Origin: Antarcticibacterium sp. 1MA-6-2
GTDB lineage: Bacteria; Bacteroidota; Bacteroidia; Flavobacteriales; Flavobacteriaceae
NCBI RefSeq assembly: GCF_021535135.1
Contig: NZ_CP091036.1
Span: forward strand, 496,001 to 560,000
Length of the DNA: 64,000 bases
Reading direction: 5' to 3'
The position numbers were made by a program, and so were the translations under genes. Positions within the stretch are counted from its first letter, which is position 1; every line of letters starts with the position of its first letter. Below the pieces are notes generated by a model. That model was not told the origin of the DNA, did no database searches, and was given only the letters and a program-made list of their open reading frames with translations. Below, piece by piece: positions 17,909 to 27,766 of the stretch.

Positions 17909-18955
17909 TTTAATAAAATTCTCTGTGCCGAAAAGCCGGGTCCAAAGCTCAGCATTAATCCCTGCTCGCCTTCCGGAATTGGTTGTTTTAAAAACCTCTC
18001 CAGGACATAGAGCACGGTTACACTGCTCATATTGCCATAAAGGCGTAGAACTTCCCTAGTATCGTCAATATTCTTTCCTAAGGTACCAAAAAGATCAGAA
18101 ACAGTTTGAACAATTTTTTTTCCACCCGGATGAAATATCAAATGGTCCACTTCCTCGATCCTGGTATTGTTTTTCTCCAGGAATGGATGAATGATGGCAG
18201 GAAAATGTTCTGATATCTTTGCAGGAACCGTTTCGTCAAGGATCATTTGAAGACCAGAGTTGGTCAGGTTAAAACCCATCATATGAGTGGCTTCCAAAAA
18301 AGTGATACATTTCTTCAGCAACAATAGAGGGGCCCCTGTCATTTTCTTCTGAAGAAAGTAAAACACAGGCTGCACCGTCCCCAAAGATGGCGGCACTCAC
18401 CATATTAGCCATACTAAAATCCTCCAGCTGAAAAGTAGCAGTAGGACTTTCTACTGCTATAACAGCAGCTCTTTTCCCGGGATTAGCCTTTAAAAAATTA
18501 TTCGCATAGATCATCCCCGATATTCCCGCAGCACAACCCATTTCGGTTACAGGGAGCCGGGTTATATTTTGATTAAGAGGTAATTCGTTTATAAGGTAAG
18601 CATCCAGAGATGGGATCATGATCCCGGTACAACTCACGGTAATTATAAAATCCAGAGATGAGTTCTCCCATCCTGAATTTTTCAGGGCATTTTGAAGAAC
18701 ATTTTTTCCCAGCTTCTTAACTTCCCTTACGTATATATTGTTTTTATCTTCAAAAGATGTTGAAGTAAATACTTCTTCCGGCGACATAATAGAATAACGT
18801 TTATCTACCCCTGCACCTTTGAATATCTTAAGTATTTTCCTGCGAAACCTCTCATCCTGCCCTTCCAGCCATTGTTCTACGAGAGGAAGAACATCTACTG
18901 TTTCACGATAGTATTCAGGTAATTCTTTTTCAACATGTATAACTTTTACATTCAT
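17902..18955 (-). CDS. Type III polyketide synthase (chalcone/stilbene synthase-like; frame-disrupted)
   Basis: Homodimeric condensing enzyme that extends an acyl starter with malonyl-CoA and cyclises to pyrones, resorcinols or phloroglucinols. The Cys-His-Asn triad is seen: Cys in VTEMGCAAGISGM, His in LIFHPGGKKIVQ and Asn in LYGNMSSVTVLYVLE. The C terminus carries GLMLSFGPGFSAQRILL, matching the family GFGPG motif. ATG 18953-18955 gives MNVKVIHVEK; the longer frame to 19039 would overlap the methyltransferase. The frame breaks near 18280, after HFFGSHSY; the other frame continues with MMGFNLTNSGLQ. Reconstructed length is about 351 residues. It sits 4 bases after the methyltransferase stop. 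Confidence 0.92.
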
Positions 18956-18959
18956 ATAT

Positions 18960-19674
18960 TTATTTTTCAATGATCCATTGATAACGGTAAGCCCATTTCC
19001 AACGGATCTCCTGTTTTTTCGCCTGTATTCCTGCGGCAAATTTTTTTAAATCTTTCTTTTTAAAACCTCTGAGGATTGAGGTCAATCCATCGTCCCGCGC
19101 AATTTTATTATCTATAAATACTTTACAAAAAGCCCTAAATAGATGATAGGCCTGCCTGCTTCTATGAAGATCATTTATAACAACCCCTATTTTTGATTTT
19201 TGATAAAAATCCTGAAGAATTTCTTCAATTTGATCATTTTTAAAATGGTGAAGCGTTAGGGTGCAGGTAACAATATCAAAAGTTTCCTGCTTAAAGTTAT
19301 CGCTAAAAATATTAATCGTCTTATACTTAATTTCAGGATAATATTCTGATGTTCTTTCGGCTATTGCAATTGCGTGAGGATTGGCATCAATGCCGGTGAG
19401 TCTCATCTCATAACTAAGCAGATCTTCCCCAATTGGCGATCTCTTTAAGCATAGTACCGTTACCGCAGCCAACATCAGCAATATGAACAGGTTTATCTTT
19501 AGGATAAGATTTCAACAGTTTTCTTACTCCTTGTACAGTTACTTTGTTGCCTCCCAGCCACCTGTTTATCTTATCAAGATCCTCAAGCGTATTCTCAAGT
19601 TCATCTCCCTGCAGGTCAAAATCATCCATGATTTCAGCTCTGTTTGTTCTGGAGGAAATGTTCAGTTTGTTCAT
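18960..19674 (-). CDS. SAM-dependent methyltransferase of the polyketide cluster (frame-disrupted)
   Basis: Class I methyltransferase of about 238 residues. Motif I is ADVGCGNGTMLKEIA, motif II GIDANPHAI, and the post-motif TCTLTLHHF is typical of the Methyltransf_25 group. It probably methylates the oxygen or carbon of the type III polyketide product, as the methyltransferases paired with bacterial alkylpyrone/resorcinol synthases do. ATG at 19672-19674 overlaps the end of the oxidoreductase gene by 4 bases. The frame breaks near 19430, just after motif I (…NWGR), and continues as LLSYEMRLTGIDAN. One base extra. Confidence 0.88.
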
Positions 19675-20792
19675 ATTACTGTAGTTCCGTGTGTTCTTTT
19701 GATTATTTGTGGTAGTACTCCCGGGAACAATTTAATTGCAGTTTGAGAAGCTTCTGCCAATCCTGAATTTAAAAGAATTTTCTGTAAAACTCTTCCCGTT
19801 CTAATCCGGCCTGAAAAAATCTTCTTCCATTCGCGTAAATAGATCTTTTCAAGTTTTAACCGATTATATTGCTCTTTTTTAAGATGTTCCACAATTAATT
19901 CCGCAGCAAGTTTTCCACTGTGAATTGCCATTGCCATGCCATTACCGCAAAGTGGATGTATAAGAGCCGCGGCATCTCCTAACATTAAAATATGATCTTC
20001 AATATGAGACTTATTATCAAAGGAGATCTGTGCAATAGTAATATCTTTTTCAAATAAAGGTTTGGCCTGGCTAAAAAAACTTTTAAGATGAATGTTTTTT
20101 CTTAAAACTTCTTCCTGATATACCTGTGGATTTTTATAATTTTTAAAGCTCTTATACGTGGCAAGATAGCATACGTTTATAGCTCCGGTCTCTGTTTTGG
20201 ATAACCCACAGTAACCTCCTTTGAAATTATGAAGTGAAACAACTTCCTCAGGATAGTCTACCAGTTCATAATGTGCTTTCACTGCCAGCCAGTCAGTCTT
20301 TTTTTCTATAAATTTTCGGTTAAGCTTTTTGTCTATCAATGAACGTTTTCCGTAAGCACCCAGGACGATATCTGCAGCGAACCTATCACTTTCTGTAGTT
20401 ATAATATGTTCATTGCTTTCAAATGAAATATCGGTCACTGTTTCGTGAATAATAGACACTCCACGTTCTTTTGCCATTATAGAGAAAAATTGATCCAAAG
20501 CATAACGACTCAATCCCACGCCGCCCAGCGGTAGTGCTGTTTTAATTAATTTTCCTGACGGGGTGCTGTAATTCAATGTATCAATTAAAACCGGATTTAA
20601 GGAATTGAGATCAATCTCCAGCGAGTTTAAATATGGGAAAATCTCGAGGGATAAATATTCCCCACAAACCTTGTGATGAGGAAAAGTATTCTTTTCAAAA
20701 ACCACAGGTAGATATCCTGCAGATGCCAGATGAATTGCAGCAGTCAACCCTGCTAATCCTCCACCTACTATGGCAATTCTGGGCTTTTTCAC
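19671..20792 (-). CDS. FAD-dependent oxidoreductase (geranylgeranyl-reductase/hydroxylase family)
   Basis: A 373-residue flavoprotein with the Rossmann loop GGGLAG (10-15), a CGEYLS block near residue 43 and the second FAD motif LGDAAALIHPLCGNGMAMA. Members either hydroxylate aromatics or reduce isoprenoid double bonds. As the first gene of the operon, joined by a 4-base overlap to the methyltransferase and 4 bases further to the type III synthase, it is a good candidate for tailoring hydroxylation or reduction of the polyketide, in the manner of the synthase/methyltransferase/flavoenzyme trios known in actinomycetes. The direction of chemistry is not certain from sequence. Confidence 0.88.
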   Translation of the reverse strand: MKKPRIAIVGGGLAGLTAAIHLASAGYLPVVFEKNTFPHHKVCGEYLSLEIFPYLNSLEIDLNSLNPVLIDTLNYSTPSGKLIKTALPLGGVGLSRYALDQFFSIMAKERGVSIIHETVTDISFESNEHIITTESDRFAADIVLGAYGKRSLIDKKLNRKFIEKKTDWLAVKAHYELVDYPEEVVSLHNFKGGYCGLSKTETGAINVCYLATYKSFKNYKNPQVYQEEVLRKNIHLKSFFSQAKPLFEKDITIAQISFDNKSHIEDHILMLGDAAALIHPLCGNGMAMAIHSGKLAAELIVEHLKKEQYNRLKLEKIYLREWKKIFSGRIRTGRVLQKILLNSGLAEASQTAIKLFPGVLPQIIKRTHGTTVI

Positions 20793-20803
20793 TTCTTTAA
20801 ATT

Positions 20804-20837
20804 AAAAAAAAATCCCGGGGAGTATAACCCGGGATTT
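20804..20837 (-). terminator. Rho-independent terminator after the OmpA-like gene
   Basis: AAATCCCGGG (20810-20819) and CCCGGGATTT (20828-20837) form a perfect 10-bp stem; on the minus strand a long T run follows (complement of the A run at 20803-20811). It lies 36 bases past the OmpA stop and only 18 bases before the start codon of the flavoprotein gene. Confidence 0.9.
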
Positions 20838-20872
20838 CAATATGCCAATTTCTAATATTTATGTCTATTAGA

Positions 20873-21575
20873 TTAATTTTGCTTAGCAGCTTGCTCTTCA
20901 GCCTCTTTTTGCAATTGTTCATTTGCAACAATTGCCAACTCTACTCTACGGTTTTTAGCTCTTCCTTCGGCAGTGGTGTTATCGTGCTTAGGTTGTGCCT
21001 CACCATACCAGTTAGTAGTAAGACGTCCTTTTGAGATCCCATTTGTAACCAAATAATTTGTAACAGCCTGGGCACGGTTCTTAGATAAAGTAAGGTTATA
21101 ACTTTCACTTCCTACATCATCGGTATGCCCTTCTATTAGAATATTAGTGTCTGGATACTCTTTGAAGATTCCTACAAGTTTATTTAATGCGTCCTGTGAC
21201 TTTGGATTTATATTGAACTTATCGGTCTCAAAATAGACACCACTGGTTTCATCAAAGGTTACGTTAATACCTTCACCTACTCTTTCAACTTCAGCTCCGG
21301 GAATTTCCTGCTCGATTTCCTTAGCCTGCTCATCCATCCTGTTACCAATATAAGCACTAAGCAGCACCACCTACAACTCCACCTATAATAGCTCCAAGGG
21401 CGGTATTACCATCTCCGGTATTATTTCCAATAACCCCGCCAATGACAGCACCACCAGTACTTCCTATTACAGCACCTTTTTGTTTATTATTAGCATTACG
21501 TGTTGCGTCACAGCTATATAGTAATGTAGAGGCTACAAATACTATTGCCATAATCTTGTTTATTCCTAATTTCAT
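20873..21575 (-). CDS. OmpA-family lipoprotein with glycine-zipper (frame-disrupted)
   Basis: The reconstructed 234-residue protein has a lipobox (LLYSC, Cys 22), a glycine-zipper stretch (GAVIGSTGGAVIGGVIG…), and a C-terminal OmpA peptidoglycan-binding domain: FNINPKSQDALNKLV, ILIEGHTDDVG, NLTLSKNRAQAVTNYL and EGRAKNRRVELAI. It tethers the outer membrane to peptidoglycan. The first frame ends at 21357 in VVGGAA; the second continues GAYIGNRMDEQAKEIEQ. One extra base near 21360. It has the make-up of E. coli YiaD. Confidence 0.9.
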
Positions 21576-21586
21576 AGTTCTTCGTT

Positions 21587-22072
21587 TTAAAGTTTAGTAA
21601 AATTCATACGGATAACAAATGGTGATCCTTCCAGAGTCACTGTTTGTTCCCAGGTCATTGAGGTTTCGTTTAATTCTACAAGGTTTATTCTAAAACCTTG
21701 ATTACCTGTTGTTGAACGATTATTTTCATCTGTAGGTTTTAATAAAAAATCATAACCGCCTTCTCTTGCAGTGTTTTCTTCATCTATAGACCAATTGAAA
21801 TATTTCTCCCCGGCTGAGGTACAATTTGGTCCCTGTAAAGTATAGGTTCCTGTATTGTTGTTTGATACAAAGCTCCACATGCTGCCCTGGAAGCACTTTG
21901 CAGATGCTTCGTTAAATAAAGTTACATTAAAATCACCTGTATTATTTGGGTAGGTAATATTATTTAAAACCCAGTCTCCTTTAAAAGTTTTTCTGGCTTC
22001 TATTGCCGTTTTACTTGGCCCACAGGAAACTACCAGAAGTGTGGCCATTAGTATAAATAAACATTTTTTCAT
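21587..22072 (-). CDS. Lipocalin-like lipoprotein
   Basis: A 161-residue protein with lipobox LLVVSC (Cys 17) and a body starting TFKGDWVLNNITYPN, the typical opening of Bacteroidota lipocalin-like lipoproteins (strand A with GDW). Further strands include GTYTLQGPNC and FVIRMNFTKL. It is probably anchored to the outer membrane. It stops 11 bases before the OmpA-like lipoprotein start, so the two probably share a transcript. Confidence 0.8.
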   Translation of the reverse strand: MKKCLFILMATLLVVSCGPSKTAIEARKTFKGDWVLNNITYPNNTGDFNVTLFNEASAKCFQGSMWSFVSNNNTGTYTLQGPNCTSAGEKYFNWSIDEENTAREGGYDFLLKPTDENNRSTTGNQGFRINLVELNETSMTWEQTVTLEGSPFVIRMNFTKL

Positions 22073-22100
22073 AATTCCTTATTTTGCAATTAAATTAAAA

Positions 22101-22135
22101 GATCCAATTAGGTGCATGTCTCTCCCAATTGGATC
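22101..22135 (-). terminator. Probable terminator of the DUF1328 gene
   Basis: GATCCAATT (22101-22109) pairs with AATTGGATC (22127-22135). On the minus strand TTTTAATTT follows. The T-tract is short, so strength is uncertain. Confidence 0.55.
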
Positions 22136-22148
22136 CCTGATTCTAAAC

Positions 22149-22310
22149 TTATCGTCTAAATAACCTGCTTATCAAAGAGATTACCAGCAATACCACAAAA
22201 ATGTAAAAAATAATTTTAGCAATATCTGCTGCTCCCTCAGCTATACCACCAAACCCAAAAATGGCGGCAATAATAGCAATGATTAAGAAAATAACAATTA
22301 GTCGTACCAT
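22149..22310 (-). CDS. DUF1328 (YtjA-like) small membrane protein
   Basis: A 53-residue gene, read from the sequence directly. It begins with ATG at 22308-22310 ([20 protein letters not shown]), has a middle [15 protein letters not shown], a second hydrophobic helix and a basic end (SRLFRR), and stops at 22149. This is the DUF1328 pattern: two membrane helices around a GxAxxAAxIA hinge. Members occur widely and are of unknown function. A terminator-like hairpin follows. Confidence 0.85.
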   Translation of the reverse strand: MVRLIVIFLIIAIIAAIFGFGGIAEGAADIAKIIFYIFVVLLVISLISRLFRR

Positions 22311-22437
22311 AATATTAGTTTTTGATTAGCGCAAACTAAATTACTCTACGGCTATGCGTCCCCCAAAACATTATTAATTATTTAACAACGAATTTGTTAA
22401 GGATTCCTAAATAATGCATAAAACTCCCAAATTAATA

Positions 22438-24465
22438 TTAATATTCTAAAAGTTGCTGTATTTTTTCTCTAAGGCGTTCTTTTGGAAGGTACATTTTTTC
22501 CAGCTCTGCAGCAAAAGGAATTGGCGTTTCCAAACTCCCCGTTCTCATAACAGGAGCATCAAGATATTCAAAGCAATCTTCCGAGATCATTGCGGCAATA
22601 TCTGATATAATACTTCCAAAAACTGAATCCTCTGCAAGCAGCAGGACTTTGCCTGTCTTCTTAACCGACTCATATATAGCTTCCTTATCAAGAGGTTGTA
22701 AAGTTCTTAAATCTAACAGATCTATAGAAATATTTTCAAATTCATTTAATGCTTCCAGTGCCCAGTGAACAGCAGCACCATAAGTTATAATACTTATCTC
22801 TGTTCCTTCCTTGATCTTAGCGGCCTTTCCAAAAGGAATGGTATAATAATTTGTGGGAATTTCCTGCCTTACACTTCTATATAGGGCTTTGTGCTCAAAG
22901 AACAGGACAGGATTTGGATCATTAAATGCGGTATTAAGTAAACCTTTAGCATCAAAAGGAAAAGCAGGATAGACAACTTTTAAACCTGGAGTTTTGGTAA
23001 ACCAGGCTTCATTGGTCTGGCTGTGAAAAGGACCGCTCCTACCCCCGCTCCACAAGGCATTCTTATTACAACATTAGCATTTTGATTCCAGCGGTAATTT
23101 ACTTTTGCTAAATAATTGACGATGGGATTAAAGCCTGAGCTCACAAAATCGGCGAATTGCATTTCTACCATTGCTTTCATGCCATTGATGGAAAGGCCCA
23201 TTGCGGTTCCTACTACTCCCGATTCACAAATTGGAGTATTCCTCACCCTGTTTTTCCCAAATTCGTCCAGGAAGCCTTCGGTAATTTTAAATACTCCGCC
23301 ATAGTCTGCTATATCCTGTCCCATCAAAATAAGGTCCGGGTGGCGCCGCATGGACTGCTTCAAGCCCTCAGAAATAGCGTCTATAAATCTAACCTCCTTT
23401 GTTTCTGTATTTTCTTCAAAGTGTTGATAATCATAATATTTATAAACATCATTTAATTCATCAGTTTCACTAGAAGTTACTGATTCTTCCGCGAAAGCAA
23501 TATCAAGATTTTCATCAATTTCAGATTTTATTTCTCTTTGAAATTCGTTGTCTGTTTCTTCAGAAAGCAAATTTGCCTCCATGAGATAATTTCTGAAATT
23601 ACTTATAGGATCTTTTGCTGCCCAATCATCCATCAGGTCCTGGGGAACATATTTTGTACCGCTGGCTTCTTCGTGCCCCCGCATCCTGAAGGTAATAAAC
23701 TCTAAGAGTACTTAGCCGCGGATTCTCCCTTACGCTTGCGGCAATTTGGGATACGTTGTTATAAACCTCAAGAATGTTGTTTCCTTCAATTTTGTGAGCT
23801 TCCATTCCATATCCCAGCCCCCTATCTATTAAATCCTTACACCTGTATTGTTCATGGGTGGGAGTTGAAAGTCCGTAGCCATTATTTTCAATACAAAAAA
23901 GCACTGGAAGATCCCAAACAGAAGCTATGTTGAGTGCCTCGTGAAAATCTCCCTCACTGGTACCACCTTCCCCGCTAAATACTGCAGTTAATTTTTTTTC
24001 GTTCTTCAATTTATGAGCAAGAGCTATCCCATTTGCAACTCCCAGCTGTGGTCCCAGGTGAGAGATCATACCCACTATATTGTATTCCTGTGTCCCAAAG
24101 TGAAAACTGCGGTCACGGCCTTTAGTAAAGCCATTTTTCTTCCCCTGCCACTGCGAAAATAAGCGGTACAAAGGAATTTCTCTTGCGGTAAAAACCCCCA
24201 GATTCCTGTGCATGGGCATGATATATTCGTCCTTTTCAAGAGCAAGGGTAACTCCTATAGCTATAGCTTCCTGGCCCATACCGCTAAACCACTTAGAAAT
24301 TCTCCCCTGGCGCAACAAGATGAGCATCTTTTCTTCAATAAGTCTTGATTTCAACATTTCCCTGTAAAGACGAATTAATTGTTCGTTGGGTAATTCCTGT
24401 CTATCGTATACTATAGGAGCAGATGCCCCGGCAGAGGTTTCCATAAATAAAGGATTTATGTCCAA
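22438..24465 (-). CDS. Fused 2-oxoacid dehydrogenase E1 (alpha-beta) (two frame disruptions)
   Basis: Thiamine-diphosphate enzyme of a branched-chain 2-oxoacid or pyruvate dehydrogenase complex. The alpha part has GMGQEAIAIGV, the TPP motif SGEGGTSEGDFHEALN…ENNGYG and THEQ; the beta part has MGQDIADYGGVFKIT, ICESGVVGTAMG and PFHSQTNEAWF. The frame breaks near 23675 (end of alpha, RMRGHEEASGTKY) and near 23045 (CGAGVGA/GPFHSQ, one G missing). The shifts cancel: 2028 bases, 675 residues. The single-chain E1 is usual in Bacteroidota. If branched-chain specific, it supplies isobutyryl/isovaleryl-CoA primers for iso-fatty acids, which could feed the nearby polyketide cluster. Confidence 0.88.
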
Positions 24466-24528
24466 ATTTAATTAAAGTGCAGCCATGTCTTATAATTAAA
24501 GATTAAAATAATCTAAGCTTATTTTCTT

Positions 24529-24536
24529 TAACTTTG
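24529..24536 (+). promoter_or_regulatory. -7 box upstream of the oxygenase gene
   Basis: TAACTTTG matches TAnnTTTG exactly and lies 26 bases before the ATG at 24562. No TTG is seen at the -33 distance (TTA is). Confidence 0.5.
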
Positions 24537-24561
24537 TGTGTTAACTTAGAATATTCCCAAC

Positions 24562-25517
24562 ATGGCAATGAATAATATACCAAGTGTAGATTTGGCAGAT
24601 TTCCTGTCTAATGACCCGAAGAGAAAGCAAAAATTTGTAGACGAAATAGGAAAAGCTTATGAAGAAATAGGATTTGTTTCCCTAAAAAATCACTTTTTAA
24701 GCGATGAACTGGTAGATGAATTATATAAAGAAGTTAAAGCATTTTTTGACCTTCCTGTTGAAGTAAAGAAGAAATATGAAATAGAAGGTTTAGGTGGGCA
24801 GAGGGGTTATATTTCCTTCGGAAAAGAACATGCGAAAGGAAAAAAGAAGGAGATCTAAAAGAATTCTGGCATTTTGGACAGGAACCATCTGAAGATGCAC
24901 AGTTAATTGAGGATTATCCCAAGAACGTGCAGGTGGAGGAATTAAAAGATTTTAACCACACTGGTATGGAAGCATACAGAATGCTGGAGAAAACAGGAAT
25001 TTACGTTTTACGCGCACTGGCAATCTATATTGGATTAGATGAACATTACTTTGACCACTGGGCCAGTAACGGAAACAGTATCCTTAGGCCAATCCATTAT
25101 CCCCCAATAACTGAGGAACCAAAAGGAGCAGAACGCGCCGGAGCACATGGTGATATTAATCTTATTACTTTATTGATGGGCGCCTCTACCGGAGGGCTTC
25201 AGGTCTTACGAAAAGACGGTGAGTGGATAGATGCTATACCAAAGGAAGATGAGCTGGTCATTAATGTGGGTGACATGTTAGAAAGACATACCAATAATAA
25301 ATTAAGGTCAACAATTCACAAAGTAATTAATCCTCCCAGGGATCAATGGGACAAGCCAAGATATTCCATTCCGTTTTTTATGCACCCAAGGAGCGAGATG
25401 CCCTTAAACTGTCTGGAAGAATGTATTGATGAGAATCACCCAAAACAGTATGAAGATATTACTGCAGGAGAATTTTTGCATCAACGTCTTGTAGAAATTG
25501 GGTTGATTAAAAAATAA
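24562..25517 (+). CDS. 2-oxoglutarate/Fe(II)-dependent oxygenase, isopenicillin-N-synthase family (frame-disrupted)
   Basis: About 318 residues. The N-terminal DIOX_N domain includes IPSVDLADF and EEIGFVSLKNH; the C-terminal jelly roll has the iron ligands HGD (AHGDINLITLL) and the distal His in RSTIHKV, plus RYSIPFF for 2-oxoglutarate. Members hydroxylate or desaturate small molecules. The first frame ends at 24858; shifting at the AAAAAAGAAGG tract (about 24845) gives EGDLKEFWHFGQEPS and an unbroken chain to 25517. One base missing. It starts a plus-strand run with SUI1, DUF1835 and nucleoside phosphorylase genes. The substrate is unknown. Confidence 0.88.
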
Positions 25518-25520
25518 AAA

Positions 25521-25874
25521 ATGGCAAAAAAGAAAATGGGACTGGAAGATTTGGGAGGAATGGTCTTCTCAACTAATAGTGATTTTGTTCCGGACGGTGA
25601 GCAGGAGCAGGAGCAGGAAACTCCCTCTCCCCATGCTCAAAACCTTGAAGCTCATTTTAGTTCTAAGGGAAGAGGAGGAAAAACTGTTACTGTAATAAAA
25701 GGTTTTGAAGGCAGGGAAGAAGATCTTATTAGCCTGGGGAAAGATCTCAAGAAGAAATGTGGAGTTGGAGGTTCAGTTAAAGATGGAGAGATCATTATCC
25801 AGGGGGATGTAAGAGAAAAGGTAATGCAGTTACTAAAAGAGCAGGGTTACAGAGTAAAAAGGGTTGGAGGATAG
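25521..25874 (+). CDS. SUI1/YciH-family translation initiation factor
   Basis: A 117-residue protein with a variable N terminus and a C-terminal SUI1 domain: GRGGKTVTVIKGFEG, LGKDLKKKCGVGGSVKDGEIIIQGD and VMQLLKEQGYRVKRVGG. Bacterial YciH/SUI1 proteins resemble eukaryotic eIF1 and help start-codon selection. It starts 3 bases after the oxygenase stop, so the two are cotranscribed. Confidence 0.92.
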   Translation: MAKKKMGLEDLGGMVFSTNSDFVPDGEQEQEQETPSPHAQNLEAHFSSKGRGGKTVTVIKGFEGREEDLISLGKDLKKKCGVGGSVKDGEIIIQGDVREKVMQLLKEQGYRVKRVGG

Positions 25875-25898
25875 TGCTACAAATTTAATTAAAAATTT

Positions 25899-26828
25899 AT
25901 GTCACAGCTGTTGCATATTACGAATGGAGATGATATTACTACTAATCTTCAGGAAGTGGGAATTACCGGAGATGTGGTGGTTTGGCGGGAAATGCTTTGT
26001 GAAGGACCAACAGTGCTTGAACTGGAAAGCGACTAGTTCCTACAATTAAGATCAAAATTTCTTTTCGATACTTATAATATTTCTCCGGAAGATTATCAAA
26101 AGCAATTTATTGAAGAGCTGCACAAACTTACGGTTTGTAACTCCTACGATGAGATCGTACTGTGGTTTGAATTTGATCTTTTTTCCCACATAAATATGCT
26201 GGCAGTAATAAGCCATCTTCTGGAAAATAAAAAAGATATTCCTGTTTCCCTGGTTTGCAGCAAAAGATTAGAGGGTGAAAAAGAAATTTTACCCCTTTCC
26301 CAGTTGTCATTAAAACATCTTCAAAATCACTATGACCACAGGATAAATCTAAACCTGGATGATCTTGAAATGGCAGCACTTATTTGGCAATTATACAATG
26401 GTGATAATCCTCAAAAATTAAAGGCTTTAATAAAAACAAAGACGAATTTTGAATATTTATCGAGTTGCGTGAGGGCCCACCTGGAGAGATTTCCTAATTC
26501 AATAACCGGATTAAATGCTTTAGAGCGTAATATTCTCAAATTGGTTGAGAAAAATAATATTACCAGCATAGGCCATTTAGTAGGTTACACTCTGGAATAT
26601 CAGGGGTATTTTGGTCTGGGTGATATGCAAATTAAAAGGATGCTCGACCATCTTCATATTTTTCTGGATGTAAAAGAAGATAAGGTCTCATTATCAAAAG
26701 AAGGAAAAGAGGCATTAAACGGTACCCGTAATTTTTACCGGGAATTAAAGAATGATGAGTGTTTGGGAGGAGTAAAGAAATATGACTTTCTATATGACTC
26801 AGATTCTCACAAAATATTAAAACTATAA
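25899..26828 (+). CDS. DUF1835 domain protein (in-frame TAG)
   Basis: From ATG 25899 the frame encodes MSQLLHITNGDDITTNL…VVVWREMLCEGPT, the opening of DUF1835 proteins, and runs in the same frame to TAA at 26826-26828, 309 residues, with one internal TAG at 26034-26036 (codon 46, …LESD-stop-FLQLRSK). No shift is needed, so this is a substitution (probably from GAG) or sequence error, unlike the indels elsewhere. The remainder includes DEIVLWFEFDLFSHINML, typical of the family, and a DUF3658-like C-terminal part. The function is unknown. The next gene starts on the following base. Confidence 0.8.
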
Positions 26829-27693
26829 ATGATTTTAAAAGCTTCAGAATTTATTCAGAATGTTGACGGTAGCATCTACCATTTAAACTTATTGCCAAAA
26901 CATCTTGCAAATACAGTAATTGTTGTGGGAGACCAAAACCGGGTTTCGGCTGTCACTAAGTATTTTGATGAAGTAGAGTATATAATTCAAAAAAGGGAAT
27001 TCCATACCCAGACCGGATTTTTCAAAGGAAAAAGAATTTCTGTTGTTTCAACCGGAATTGGTACAGACAATATTGATATTGTGTTGAACGAGCTGGACGC
27101 TCTTGTAAACATAGATTTTGAGAAAAGAACAATTAAAGCAGAACCAACTTCCCTGGAAATTATAAGAATTGGAACTTCAGGAGCTATTCAACCCGAGATT
27201 CCGGTAAATTCATTCCTGCTCTCAGAAGCCGGAATTGGATTAGATTCTCTTCTGCATTTTTATAGAAGTGAGCATGTTCAGGATAAAGAAATGGCTGAAG
27301 CTCTCGCAGAACATCTTGGAGCTTCGTTTGAAATGGAAGCCTTACATAGTTTCCTGCGATGAAAATTTGGCTGCGAAATTTAATGAAGGATTTATTAAAG
27401 GTATGACAGTTACTAATTGCGGTTTCTATGGACCACAGGGTCGTATCCTAAGACTGCCTCTACAGGATCCGGAACTCAACAAAAAGCTGGATACCTTTAC
27501 CTATAACCGAAAAAAAATTACCAATATGGAAATGGAAACTTCGGGAATTTATGGTTTGGCAAAGATGCTTGGCCACAAGACCATTTCTTTAAATGCTATA
27601 ATTGCTAACAGGGCTACCGGGGAATTTAGCGTGAATCCGGGTGAAACTATAGACAGGTTAATTAAAATTGCACTGGAGAGGATCGCAGGATAA
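26829..27693 (+). CDS. Nucleoside phosphorylase (uridine phosphorylase-like; frame-disrupted)
   Basis: PNP/UDP phosphorylase superfamily, about 288 residues, splitting nucleosides with phosphate. Visible: VIVVGDQNRV near residue 33 (phosphate/ribose loop), GIGTDNIDIVLNEL, IRIGTSGAIQ and the C-terminal MEMETSGIYGLAKMLG (nucleoside-binding EMET). The first frame ends at 27362; the correct chain moves to the other frame near 27335 (SFE-WKPYIVSCDENLA). One base extra in an AAA run. It abuts the DUF1835 gene with no gap. Confidence 0.88.
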
Positions 27694-27741
27694 AGATTTT
27701 ACTTTAACAGAATATTAAACCCCCACCCCCTTCCATCTTAG

Positions 27742-27749
27742 TATTTTTG
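27742..27749 (+). promoter_or_regulatory. -7 box upstream of ppk
   Basis: TATTTTTG matches TAnnTTTG and lies 18 bases before the ATG at 27767. No TTG was seen at -33. Confidence 0.4.
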
Positions 27750-27766
27750 AGCTAATAAATACTACT

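Noticed and set aside
17902..19039. KAS III (FabH) instead of a type III polyketide synthase
   Set aside because: The triad context (TEMGCAAG, LIFHPGG, YGNMSS) and the C-terminal SFGPGFSAQ match chalcone-synthase-like enzymes, not FabH.
22980..23684. Separate alpha and beta genes for the E1 component
   Set aside because: The linker between the parts is continuous after correcting one base and the two shifts cancel, giving one 675-residue fused chain as usual in the phylum.
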